In this document: in pieces, positions 7,401-17,700 of the stretch | Layout: every line of letters begins with the position of its first letter | Position numbering within the stretch: position 1 is the stretch's first letter | Made by a program: the position numbers and the translations under genes | NCBI GenBank assembly: GCA_022821385.1 | Contig: JAJEDR010000089.1 | Location: 88,747-140,959 of the forward strand | Direction: 5' to 3' | Length of the DNA: 52,213 nt | From: Rhodothermales bacterium | GTDB taxonomy: Bacteria; Bacteroidota; Rhodothermia; Rhodothermales; Bin80 | Notes under the pieces: generated by a model | Databases searched by the model: none | The model's input: only the letters and a program-made list of their open reading frames with translations | Told to the model about the DNA's origin: nothing

Positions 7401-9854
7401 CTACTTGATGAGCGTCATGCGTCCACTTGCATGATGGATTTCTTTCCCCATTTGTGCACGGACTTGATAGACGTACGCGCCGGAAGACAGATGAGAAAGA
7501 TTGAGGGACAAGGACTGTGAAGGGCCGGCTGCTACAGTCGGGAAATCTTCCCGGTGTATCCGCTGTCCCAGCATATTAAATATTTCTACGGATACTGCTG
7601 CCGTTTGCGGCAAATCCAGCAGAATGGTGGTCGAAGGGTTGAATGGATTGGGGTAATTCCCGAGCAAATCAAAGTCCACAACCTGAGGTGCTTCCGTTGC
7701 ATTGGTGGCGACATTCACGCGAACCGTAATCCAATCCGGATCTGAGATTGTATAACCTTTGTCCTCGGGCGGCGTCCCTTCGTGCCCCGGAGTTGCGATC
7801 AGTCTAAAATGCAGTTCTCCTTCCGTCATTGGTGCTTTAAAGCTGGGCATGGCCGTGTTTTCACCCGTCAAGGGTAATGCCCCTGAAACAGGAGTATCTG
7901 AATCTGGACCGTCTACCTGAGTCCAATTCCAGCGTACGAAACTTCCCCAAGGCCCCGTGACGCTGCCTGGAATAGAAACCTCAGTTCCCGGCTGTACGGT
8001 TAGATCTGCGCTTGCGTTGACCACCGGACGGAAGGGTGCTCCTGGGTTATCTTGAAGATATAAGCCGACAGAATTACTCGAGTACAATTCAGTAAGATCT
8101 TCAAAAATGCCCTCAGGTAGCGTGACCAGAGCATTATTACTCAAGTGAAGCCCCTCCAGCGAGGTCAGTTCATCAAAGATGCCCTCGGGAAGCGTGATCA
8201 GATCATTACCGTACAACCAAAGCGCAGTCAGCGAGGTCAGTTCATCAAAGATGCCATCGGGGAGCGTGACCAGATCATTTCCCAACAAAGAAAGTCCAGC
8301 CAGTGAGGTTAGTTCGTCAAAGATGCCATCGGAGAGTGTGCTCAGATCATTATCGTACAACCAAAGCACAGTCAGCGAGATCAATTCATCAAAGATGCCC
8401 TCGGGGAGCGAATTCAGATCATTTTCGCCCAAACCAAGCTCCTCCAGTGAGGACAGTTCATCAAAGATGCCCTCGGGAAGCATGCTCAGATCATTTCGTT
8501 ACAAACCAAGCCCCTCCAGTGAGGTCAGTTCATCAAAGATGCCAGCAGGAAGCATGCTCAGACCATTACCATTCAAATTTAGCTCGGTCAGCAGGGTCAA
8601 TTCATCAAAGATGCCCTCGGGGAGTGTGACCAGAGCATTTTCATTCAAGTGAAGCAAAGTCAGCGAGGTCAGTTCATCAAAGATGCCCTCGGGAAGGATG
8701 CTCAGATCATTACTGCCCAACCCCAGCCAAGTCAGCAAGGTCAGTTCATCAAAGATGCCCACGGGGAGCGTGTCTAGATCATTTCCATCCAAGAAAAGCC
8801 AAGTCAGCGAGGTCGGTTCATCAAAGATGCCCTTAGGGAGCGTGACCAGATTGTTACTCCACAAATCAAGCGACGTCAGCGAGGTCAGTTCATCAAAGAT
8901 GCCGTCGGGGAGCGTGACCAGACCATTACCATACAGAATAAGCCCACCCAGCGAAGACAATTCATCAAAGATGCCATCGGAGAGCGTGACCAGATCATTA
9001 CCGCCCAAACCAAGCACATCCAGCGAGGTCAGTTCATCAAAGATGCCGTCGGGGAGCGTGGCCAGATCATTACGCTCCAAATCAAGCACACGCAGTGAGG
9101 TCAGCGGATCAAAGATGCCGTCAGGGAGCGTGACCAGATCATTACCATTCAAGTAGAGCCCCTCCACCGAGGACAGTTCATCAAAGATGCTGTCGGGGAG
9201 CGTACCCAGATCATTTTTGCCCAAACCAAGCACATCCAGCGAGGTCAATTCATCAAAGATTCGGTCAGGGAGGGTGGCCAGATCATTTTCGCTCAAATCA
9301 AGCGAAGTCAGCGAGGACAGTTCATCAAAGATGCCCTCGGGGAGCGTGGCCAGACTGTTGCGCAACAAATTGAGCGAAGCTAACGAAATCAGACCATCAA
9401 AATCTCCGGCCTTCAGGCTTGAAATATTTTTAGAGTTTAACGATAGGGTACCAGTGATTGCAGCTAGTTGAGTACTCGTAATTTCTGCACAATCATTCGT
9501 ACCAGGGATCTTGCTCAAGATCGCATTCATTACGACATCCGTTCGATCACAAATACTCATGCCCGTATGTGCGACTGGCTTCACTGGCGAAATTGCAGCC
9601 ACAGGCATTTTCCCGTAGAACTTGTCCTTAAAGATCCCGCGTGCTTCTGCCTCCAGCCGGAAGCGCTCATACCGATCAAGAACTGACCTTCCTGTGTCTA
9701 CATTCTCCCATCTTAGGTTTTCCCATTCTCTGAAGTCAATCTCTCGGGAAGGTACATGCTCCGGTATCTGTGCGAGAACTGGGCCGAGCAGAAATGAGAA
9801 AAATGCGACTAGACAAGAAAAACAGACAAGCCGACGATAAGTCTGTCGCGCCAT
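7401..9854 (-). pseudogene. Second LRR/T9SS surface protein gene, interrupted by one nonsense codon
   Basis: Paralogue of the gene at 4285-7011. From ATG 9854 it begins MARQTYRR and a strong signal peptide ending GPVLAQ, followed by about 19 LRRs, an Ig/PKD-like domain and the T9SS sorting domain (LLGNYPNPFNPSTTI). A TAA codon at 8499-8501 interrupts the frame inside an LRR at the variable x position of LxLxxN: the preceding residues are LEGLGL and the frame continues directly with RNDLSMLPEGIFDEL. Nothing else is disturbed, so a single base change could restore it. As it stands the product would stop after about 13 repeats and lack the sorting domain, so it could not be sorted by T9SS. In-frame ATGs at 9977 and a start at 10052 exist but would bury the signal. 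A recent pseudogene, sequencing error or an ON/OFF variant all fit. Confidence 0.75.
8090..9430 (-). repeat. 72-base tandem repeat array encoding LRRs (copy 2)
   Basis: About 19 units of 72 bases encoding 24-residue leucine-rich repeats, homologous to the array at 4975-6470. Units are interspersed variants rather than identical copies. The nonsense codon at 8499-8501 lies inside one unit. Confidence 0.9.
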
Positions 9855-10111
9855 GAGGCAGAGATGACGGGATGTGGTACAATGCTTCTCAGTGGAGCAA
9901 TGTACGCCGGTCCATACGGATGTGTTTGTGATCTCCTCCCTTACGACATCTGCAATAAGCACCGTAAAGGGTTTCATTTCCTGAAGTTTATCCGCAGCTG
10001 CGAGAACTTTGTACGCCCCTTCACTCACTGTAAAATCAGGTTTAAGTTGCAACTAGGTCATCAGAGACATTTCAGAATTAGAGACTTCCTGGAGATATGC
10101 TTGAAATTGCT

Positions 10112-10163
10112 CCTCGTATCAGAAGACCATTTGGATACGAGGACCGGGTTCTCATTCACCCGG
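10112..10163. promoter_or_regulatory. Double hairpin upstream of LRR gene copy 2
   Basis: Counterpart of the element at 7148-7199. Hairpin 1: CCTCGTATC (10112-10120) pairs perfectly with GATACGAGG (10134-10142), extendable by one T-A pair, around the same 13-base loop AGAAGACCATTTG. Hairpin 2: CCGGGT (10144-10149) pairs with ACCCGG (10158-10163). Relative to copy 1, C-G has become T-A, T-A has become C-G, and in hairpin 2 C-G has become T-A, all with both partners changed. It is 135 bases upstream of the ATG at 9977 and 258 from the preferred ATG 9854. The rest of 10053-10401 holds the 5' flank of the duplication and no gene. Confidence 0.6.
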
Positions 10164-10401
10164 ACACTACTTGGAAGTTCGGGGCTCATGGAACCCATAC
10201 CAGATCATAACCCCCTAATGAGCGAGGTACTCTGTTGTTGCCGCTATCCGTATTCCCGGAGACACAGCAAGACGACCCGTACGATAATATCAACGGGCGT
10301 GCGCGCAGTTCTGGCAGTGAAGGCCACGCGTGGCTGAGCGATCAACGAGGCCTGTATCCTGTAATTCTTGGACCTAGATATGGCAAGCCCGCTAGACCAG
10401 A

Positions 10402-12879
10402 CTAGTCGTCGTTGTCTAGAATGTCGTCAATGCGTGCACTGACATCTCTCAGATGCAGCCTCGTCATGCTATCTCCAGTTCTTCGGGCAGCGCGGTCTAT
10501 TGCTGTCTGCAGCGACTCAAGCTCTCCTCGCACGTAAGCGCGAATATCTGACTGACTCACATCAACCGGCGCCATACCGAAACTGGAAAAGAAAGACGGA
10601 AGAGACGGACCCTCTTGGGTCATCAAGTATTCCAGACGCTCCAAGTGTCCTCGCTGCAAATTGCGCCGGAATGGACCGATGGCCGAAGCTGCCGGCAACT
10701 CCGTCCAAATCCCGTCACGCAGATCTTCCAGGAGTTCTGAGAGCGTATACACATCTTCGCCATTTGCCAATGCCTCGGTTTCCATGAGGCGTCCGATGCG
10801 AATCGGATCGAGCAGCGTATTCACTGCGCCGACCTGGTAACGGCGTACGCGATCCATAGCTCCTACTCCCTCAATGCGACGAAGAACTTCGCTGTTCAAT
10901 ATCCAACTTGGAGTTGCGAATGCTTCCTGAGAAAGCCATTCCATGGAACCGCGCTGGATTTCAGCCGGCACAGGCGTGTAAACAACGCCTTCCTGATCGT
11001 AGGTCTTGAAGTTTTCGTAATGTCCGCCTACATTGGCAGCCACATGACCGATATAGCGATTCCACTGTGTGGCGATTTGCCCGTAAAGCTCGTTCAGATC
11101 GCCATAATCCTTGGCATCTTCGGCAGTCCAGCCAATAAGTTCGTTAAGGATAATCTTGAGATTTGCGATACCATAGTTACTGGCCGCAACAGCATCATCT
11201 CCTAAGTCTTCATTTTGTGAGCGTGGATCTACACGGGGGCCTTGACGCCCATAAAAGTAGAGTGGATCTCCCGCACGCTCAACAACCCATGCATTCAGTG
11301 TTTCTCGTTCTTCGTCTGCCGATTCTGCATCCGGCAGTACTGTGTAACCCCATTGCACTGACCATTTGTCGTAAATCCCGATGTCAGGCATCAGGCTGGT
11401 CACGCCATCACCCGGTTGCGCAACATAGTTGAACCGGGCATAGTCCATTATGGAGGGTGCTGAACCGTGAGAGTCCGTGAAAGTAGGCGACCGGAGTGAA
11501 TCAACAGGATAGGCGAAACTGGACCCCCAGTTGTGCGGCAGCCCGATCGTGTGACCCACCTCATGCGCAGATACAAAACGAACGAGACGCCCCATGACTT
11601 CGTCCCTGAATTTGACTGAGCGGGCATCAGGGTTGACGGCAGCTGTTTGTACAAAGAACCAGTTGCGCAGCAGGTTCATCACATTATGGTACCAACCGAT
11701 ATCGCTTTCCAGGATCTCGCCAGTGCGCGGATCATGGACATGCGGGCCGAACGCATTCTCTATGTCGGATGAGAAATAACGGATCACAGAGTAGCGAACA
11801 TCTTCCGGGCTGAATTCCGGGTCTTCCTCTTTACTGGGAGGATCCTTCGCCATGATTGCGTTTTTGAATCCTGCAGCCTCGAAAGCTCTGTTCCAATCAT
11901 CAACCCCTTCCTTCAGGTAGGGCCTCCATTTCATTGGCGTGGCCGGATCAATGTAGTAGACAATCGGCTTGACCGGCTCAGTGAGTTCACCTCGCGCATA
12001 CGCTTCTGGATCCTTGGGCTCGAGTCTCCAGCGGGTTATGTAACAACGCTCCTCGGCCTTCTGTGCATCTCGTCCGTAATCTGTCATCGTCACGCTGAAA
12101 AATCCCACGCGCTGGTCACAAAGTCGCGGTTGCATCGGATCTGTCGGCAAAAGAATCATGGACTGATTCATCTCAACGGTAATGGTTCCCGCAGAAACGT
12201 TCGACGGCGGCTGAGCCGCATCATAGCTCAGCACATGCTTGATCTCAATATTGAGAGGATAACTACTCGCCGATGAAATGTAAGTCCGGTCAGAGTCTAG
12301 ACGACGTACGCGGTACATCTCCCGCCGGAATGATGGCAGCCCAAGCGATGGTACATCAGACGTGAACAGGTCAGTCACCTCAACTACGGTGGCTGTTGAA
12401 TCTTCATTCAGCGTCTCAATATCAAATGCACGCAAAATGGGCTCAAAATTTGAGTTGCGCACCGCGTTGTATATGGGTTCGTCTTCGTCCGCAACATTCT
12501 CGTACGAGACGATTCGCAGCATAATCTTCTTGGCCTGCTTTTCCCATCGCAGCACCTGTGTGCTCGTTTTCATGCCGCCGTATCCCAGGTTGTTCATAGT
12601 TGCCGCTGTACGTGTTACCAGCAGCATCTCTGCCCCTAGAAGTGAGTCAGGGATCTCGAAGTAGAGCTTCTCCTCAATCTGATGGACTTTGAAGAGGCCG
12701 TCATCGGTCACCGCATCTTCGGTGATGACGTCACTGTATTTTTTTGAGTCGTCATCATCCGAACTCGTGGATTCAGTGGGTGCCTCGGCCGCAGGAGGAG
12801 CGGTTTGGCGTGTGGATGAGCAACCTGCAATCAGGAATAACGTGAGCAATACGGCAAGTGCGCTGCGCAAGGGTTTCAT
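10402..12879 (-). CDS. Zinc-dependent metzincin metalloprotease lipoprotein (DUF5117/DUF4953 type)
   Basis: 825-residue predicted lipoprotein. ATG 12879 gives a clean signal (MKPLRSALAVLLTLFLIAGC) with a lipobox Cys; the in-frame TTG at 12891 is unlikely. The catalytic metzincin motif HEVGHTIGLPH (His439, Glu440, His443, His449) supplies three zinc ligands and the general base, and SIMDYARFNY downstream is the expected Met-turn. The long N-terminal part (DGLFKVHQIEEKLYFEIPDSLL onwards) and the C-terminal helical part match large bacterial DUF5117/DUF4953 proteins. It is probably surface- or periplasm-anchored; the substrate is unknown. It lies 47 bases downstream of the T9SS plug gene on the same strand, so the two are likely co-transcribed. 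Confidence 0.9.
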   Translation of the reverse strand: MKPLRSALAVLLTLFLIAGCSSTRQTAPPAAEAPTESTSSDDDDSKKYSDVITEDAVTDDGLFKVHQIEEKLYFEIPDSLLGAEMLLVTRTAATMNNLGYGGMKTSTQVLRWEKQAKKIMLRIVSYENVADEDEPIYNAVRNSNFEPILRAFDIETLNEDSTATVVEVTDLFTSDVPSLGLPSFRREMYRVRRLDSDRTYISSASSYPLNIEIKHVLSYDAAQPPSNVSAGTITVEMNQSMILLPTDPMQPRLCDQRVGFFSVTMTDYGRDAQKAEERCYITRWRLEPKDPEAYARGELTEPVKPIVYYIDPATPMKWRPYLKEGVDDWNRAFEAAGFKNAIMAKDPPSKEEDPEFSPEDVRYSVIRYFSSDIENAFGPHVHDPRTGEILESDIGWYHNVMNLLRNWFFVQTAAVNPDARSVKFRDEVMGRLVRFVSAHEVGHTIGLPHNWGSSFAYPVDSLRSPTFTDSHGSAPSIMDYARFNYVAQPGDGVTSLMPDIGIYDKWSVQWGYTVLPDAESADEERETLNAWVVERAGDPLYFYGRQGPRVDPRSQNEDLGDDAVAASNYGIANLKIILNELIGWTAEDAKDYGDLNELYGQIATQWNRYIGHVAANVGGHYENFKTYDQEGVVYTPVPAEIQRGSMEWLSQEAFATPSWILNSEVLRRIEGVGAMDRVRRYQVGAVNTLLDPIRIGRLMETEALANGEDVYTLSELLEDLRDGIWTELPAASAIGPFRRNLQRGHLERLEYLMTQEGPSLPSFFSSFGMAPVDVSQSDIRAYVRGELESLQTAIDRAARRTGDSMTRLHLRDVSARIDDILDNDD

Positions 12880-12926
12880 GGCGATGGGCAAAAAATGGAT
12901 GAGCCCTAAAGATACAATAATAAAAC

Positions 12927-14204
12927 CTATCTGGACAGGATCTGCGCCCAGGTGAGTAAGCGATCGGTGTTCAAGACTCTATCAGAGTAATAGACCAGGC
13001 CAGTGTACCACTGATCCGTACGTGCAAATCGTAAAGCAAGTATCGCGCGCGTTTGTTTTTCGGTAGATGTGTATTCGTATTCATAGGTTCCCTGTTTAAG
13101 CAGCTTCGTACTGGTATATCGTCCCGTAGCGGGTACCCAGTGCATCGCGCTGCCCGAATCCATGCGCCAACCGTTGAAAGCCCCCGTAACATAAATGTCG
13201 TCGGGTAGTGGCATTTCATTTGGCGGTACATACTCAAAAGTGACTTCCACATACTCAGCCCTGGTATCCAGAGACGGATCAGTATCAGATATCACGGCCT
13301 GCCCACGCAACCGCAGACCTGATTCCAGGTCTGGAAAGCGTGCGTAATCCGGTTCCAGCACGGCACTGTACGGCGTCGTCGAGAGATCAACGCGCTCAAT
13401 ACCGGTTCCGGGGCGGAAGTCACGAAGGTCCACCAAATACCGGCCAGTCTGTGCTGCAAAAGACTCCTCTGGATCAAGGTAGTAAAGCAATGTTGGCTGC
13501 TCAGTCAGCGAGGGGCGTTCTGTGCATCGAGGCGTCAGTAGATGACGGTCCTGCGCAAAACAAACCGTTACATTGAATTCCGCCGGACCCATTTGCCGGG
13601 ATGGAATGAATCGCAGCAGTGGTTGCATCACTGCCTGATTACTACGTCCGGCGAAGTGTAAATCAAGTGAGAGCCTCGCTCGTGTGATGTTCTCTGTCAC
13701 CCAAAAGGGACGTTCAAAAAGCACTTCGTCTTCGCGCCCTTGTTCTGTTATTCGCACAATGAAATTGCCGCTAATCCGGAAGTCAATCGACTCGTTCGGG
13801 AATTCATATTCGTAGTGAACGTACTGATTGAGTGTACCGCGAGAAACTTCATAGTCAAAAAGATCGTCCCGCAAATAGGAGTCAAGGTACTCACTAGGTT
13901 GCAGATCCCGCCGCCATGTGCGATCTGCGTGGTAGAAATATGCTGACAATGGTCGGGCGTCCCAGTTCATAAGGTCGAACTCCAGGATCAGTGGAGGCCC
14001 ATTCTGCATCTGATAGACGGGCGGTGCCTCCTCAACACCTGCGTAGAGCTGGATACTTTGCACTTCCGGGGATTCAATATAAAAGCCCGAAGACCGCGGC
14101 TCCTCGGGTGCAGGTACGAATTGTCCGCGAGGCACTGCACAGCCGGCAAGACAAACTAGAATTCCAATACAGACCCTCTCCCTGATGAATAATATTCCAG
14201 GCAT
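12927..14204 (-). CDS. Type IX secretion system plug-like lipoprotein (DUF5103 family)
   Basis: 425-residue protein with a signal sequence and lipobox (CIGILVCLAGC). The pattern of aromatic strands and the segments EYLDSYLRDDLFDYEVSRGT, HYEYEFPNE and ISGNFIVRI are those of DUF5103, described as a plug of the T9SS outer-membrane translocon SprA. The C-terminal third (VTGAFNGWRMD, GTYEYEYTSTE) is an Ig-like fold resembling CBM48. The presence of T9SS sorting domains on the two LRR proteins in this window fits. ATG 14204 is the first possible start. The downstream neighbour is the metalloprotease, which may be a client of the same pathway, but that is only inferred from adjacency. Confidence 0.8.
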   Translation of the reverse strand: MPGILFIRERVCIGILVCLAGCAVPRGQFVPAPEEPRSSGFYIESPEVQSIQLYAGVEEAPPVYQMQNGPPLILEFDLMNWDARPLSAYFYHADRTWRRDLQPSEYLDSYLRDDLFDYEVSRGTLNQYVHYEYEFPNESIDFRISGNFIVRITEQGREDEVLFERPFWVTENITRARLSLDLHFAGRSNQAVMQPLLRFIPSRQMGPAEFNVTVCFAQDRHLLTPRCTERPSLTEQPTLLYYLDPEESFAAQTGRYLVDLRDFRPGTGIERVDLSTTPYSAVLEPDYARFPDLESGLRLRGQAVISDTDPSLDTRAEYVEVTFEYVPPNEMPLPDDIYVTGAFNGWRMDSGSAMHWVPATGRYTSTKLLKQGTYEYEYTSTEKQTRAILALRFARTDQWYTGLVYYSDRVLNTDRLLTWAQILSR

Positions 14205-14765
14205 TCCACGTGATTTTAGCGGCGGTGCAAAGCATTCATGGCTATAATATAGCCGTATGACACGGTTGTCAGGTACAAATCTATTGATATTGCAATTGCC
14301 TCTGTGCGCACGAATGGTTCATTCCAAGCATAATTTCCAGGAATGCATCCGAAAACGGTCGTGCCAACTTGCTTGGGGCGGTAATTGCTTTTGTCAAAGT
14401 AGGAAGTCCTTTGTGCCTGACAGTTGTCCGTTGAAAGGAATGGAGAAGTCGTAAGAATGTAATAGGCAGCGAAGAAATCACCAACCACGGGAGGTTTCAG
14501 CGTGAAAGTGTATCCATAAGCTAGACGTCATCCGATCGATGTCATCCCGATCTAGTCAACATGCCCCTAAATTCCCTTTCCGCTTGTACCCTATTGATGA
14601 TCGGGGGAGCTAAAATCATCCCATTATCCAGTCATACAGTAGTATGTTCAGAGTAATCAAGCCAGAAGTTGTAAAGATTGAAGATGCGTCCACGCCTTAC
14701 GTGCACCCCTAGCACTCTATCTCCGTCGTTCGGCGTAACTTTCCAAGGCAGTTCGCCCTACAAAT
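14205..14765. other. Divergent intergenic region between T9SS plug gene and dnaE
   Basis: 561 bases with no coding region I can support; short open frames on both strands have no signal peptides or motifs. It should hold the promoters of both divergent genes, but I could not pick out a convincing -33/-7 pair. No tRNA-like or riboswitch-like structure was seen. Confidence 0.5.
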
Positions 14766-17700
14766 ATGCCTGAATTCTGCCACCTGCACTGCCATACCTC
14801 CTATTCTCTACTGGACGGAGCCGCACGCATTGATATGCTCATGCGACAGGCACGTGAACTGGGAATGAGCGCCTTGGGCATCACAGATCATGGCAATCTT
14901 TACGGTGTGCCGGAATTCCACGCAACGGCCCGAAAAAATGGAATAAAACCTGTTATAGGGTGCGAATTCTACGTGACTCCGGGCTCCATGAAAAAACGCG
15001 ATACCCGGGTACGGTACCATCAGGTTCTATGGGCAAAAAATGAGCAGGGCTACCGAAACCTGATGAAGCTGTCCTCGCTCTCGTTCCTGGACGGGTTCTA
15101 TTTCAAACCTCGGATTGATTTCGAACTTATCGAAAAGTACCACGAGGGTCTCGTAGCAACAACCTGTTGCCTGCAGGGGCAGGTCCCGCGTGCCATTATT
15201 GACGGGAATCTGGAAGAGGCCCGTCGCTCGTTCAAAAGGTATCTGGATGTGTTTGGTACGGAAGACTACTACGTGGAAATCCAGAATCATGGTATTAAGG
15301 AACAGATAAAGGTAAACGAGCAACTTCTGGATTTGGCAAAGGAATTCGACGTTGAGGTCGTTGCTACAAATGATGTTCATTATGTGACAAAAGAGGATGC
15401 CGATGCGCAGGATATCCTGCTCTGCCTCCAAACTGGTAAGGATCTTGATGACCCCGGACGTCTCCGTTTTGAAAAACAGGAATTCTATTTGAAGTCAGCG
15501 AAGGAGATGCACGCCGCTCTGGGAAGAAAGACGAAGGCGGCTGCCTGGATGGAGACCAGTGTGGCCATTGCAGAGAAGTGCCAGTTTGAGTTACCAATGG
15601 GCAAGCTTCTTATGCCTCATTTTGAGATTCCTGCAGAATTTGGGGGCAATTCTGACAAATATCTCAGACATCTGGTGTTTGAGCGTGGCAGGGAGCGGTA
15701 TCCTGATTTTTCAGAGGATGTCCAGGCGCGCTTGAACCACGAACTGGGCATAATCCAGAGCATGGGCTATGCGGGCTACTTCCTGATTGTACAGGACTTT
15801 ACGACTGCAGCACGTAAAATGGGGGTATCGGTAGGTCCTGGGCGCGGTTCGGCTGCTGGCAGCGCTGTCGCCTACTGTCTCGGTGTCACGAACGTGGATC
15901 CGCTCAAGTATGATCTGCTCTTTGAACGCTTCCTCAATCCAGAGCGGATATCAATGCCGGATATTGATATTGACTTTGATGACCATGGCCGAAGCAAAGT
16001 GATTGATTACGTGGTCGAGAAATATGGGCGCCTCAACGTAAGTCAAATAATCACGTTCGGTACCATGGGGGCACGCACCGCCATTCGCGATGTGGCACGC
16101 GTTCTCAAAATCCCGCTTCGAGATGCCGACAAAATTGCCAAGGCGATCCCCTATGGCCAAACCGGTTTAGACGAAGCTTGGGATTCCATTGAAGAATTGA
16201 AAGAGTTCAAGGCCTCCAAAAGTGAGGACATCCAGAAACTTGTCAGGATTTCTCAGGCTTTGGAGGGGTGTGCCCGGCATACCGGGGTACATGCTGCCGG
16301 CGTCATTATAGCCCCCGGTACGGTCAGCGACCACGTTCCAGTGGCAACCACAAAGAACAAGAACGAACAGGTACTGACGACCCAATATTCGGGAGATTGG
16401 GTAGAGGATTTTGGTCTGCTCAAGATGGATTTTCTGGGACTTTCAACCCTGACCATTATTGATGAGACGTGCGACCTGATCAGACACCGGACCGGTACTG
16501 CACCGGATATGGATGCATTGCCACTGGATGATTCCAAAACATTTGAACTCTTTCAAAGAGCAGAAACGAATGCCATCTTCCAGTTTGAATCGGAAGGTAT
16601 GCGTAAGTGGTTAGTCCAGTTGAAGCCCACCTCGCTGGATGACTTGACGGCCATGAATGCGCTCTATCGACCAGGGCCTATGGACCTGATTCCAAACTAT
16701 ATCAAACGAAAGCACGGTGACGAGGAGATACAGTACCCGCATCCAATGCTGGAACCGGTACTTAAAGCTACTTATGGAATCCCCGTTTTTCAGGAACAGG
16801 TCATGCAGATGGCCCAGGTTATGGGCGGTTATTCGCTTGGAGCAGCTGACGTCTTGCGACGAGCAATGGGCAAGAAGAAAAAATCCGTGATGAGAGCTGA
16901 GCGTGAGCGCTTCGTTGAGGGAGCAAACGAACGCGGCGTTTCCGATGGAGTGGCGAATGAAGTCTTTGACATGATGGACAAGTTCGCGGGTTATGGATTC
17001 AATAAATGTGTGGAGGAGTCGACCCTGGTTACCGATGCACGCACCGGTGCACAGGTAACCGTCCGAACACTTCATGAGCTGGGATGTGAAGATTTCCTGG
17101 TCTATGCGCTCACAGATGAAGGGGCTATAGTTCCCAGGAAAGTGGAAGCCGTCTATTATAATGGATTTAAGCCGGTTTTCGAACTGATCACAAATAATGG
17201 ACGCCGCATTCGCGCAACATCTACGCATCGGTTTCGCGCGCAGGGCGGCTGGCAGCGCCTAGGGGATTTGCAGGTCGGTGATAAGGTGGCAACCTTGGAA
17301 CCGATAGAAACGATTCCCCAAACAAATCCCGGCGGCGTCCTTGCTTGTGCAGAAAGGATCAAAACTAGCATCACCTGGGAGAACATTGTACGGATCGTAT
17401 ATGCGGGACATGCCCACACATACGACCTCACTGTGGCAGAAAACCACAATTACTTCGCCAATGGCTTCGTGGTGCATAACAGCCATAGCGTAGCTTATTC
17501 GCTTGTTGCGTACCAAACCGCATACCTCAAAGCTCACTACACTGCTGAGTTTATGGCAGCGGTGATGTCTAATGTATCGGGAGATTCCAAGAAGTTCATC
17601 GCCATGCTGAACGAAGCGAGGCGCTTAGGGCTCAAGATTCAGCCCCCGTCGGTTACCTACAGCACGGGCGATTTTTCTGTCAACAAAGAAGGGGTCATTT

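Larger units (their letters stand above)
4137..10240 (-). repeat. Tandem duplication of an LRR-protein gene with its flanks (two units of about 3 kb)
   Basis: Two diverged copies of one unit lie head to tail: about 4137-7253 and about 7253-10240. The 3' flanks match (the stretch containing GTAGATTATGC and AACGCTGATTGCGAGCATTC occurs near 4185-4240 and 7305-7355), as do the 5' flanks (TCAGAATTAGAGACTTCCT at about 7110 and 10073, followed by the double hairpin). A short GC-rich boundary sequence (GCGGGGCA or variants) appears at about 4141, 7258 and 10222, consistent with unequal crossing over. The stretch 3764-4136 left of the duplication holds no gene I can support. The copies differ in LRR number (about 21 against 19) and by scattered substitutions. 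Confidence 0.85.

Noticed and set aside
4975..9430. Regular short repeats that might be a CRISPR array
   Set aside because: Units are contiguous 72-base coding repeats without unique spacers, and no cas gene is present.
14216..14488. 90-codon minus-strand frame between the plug gene and dnaE
   Set aside because: Overlapping frames of similar length on both strands, no motif or signal; most likely non-coding.
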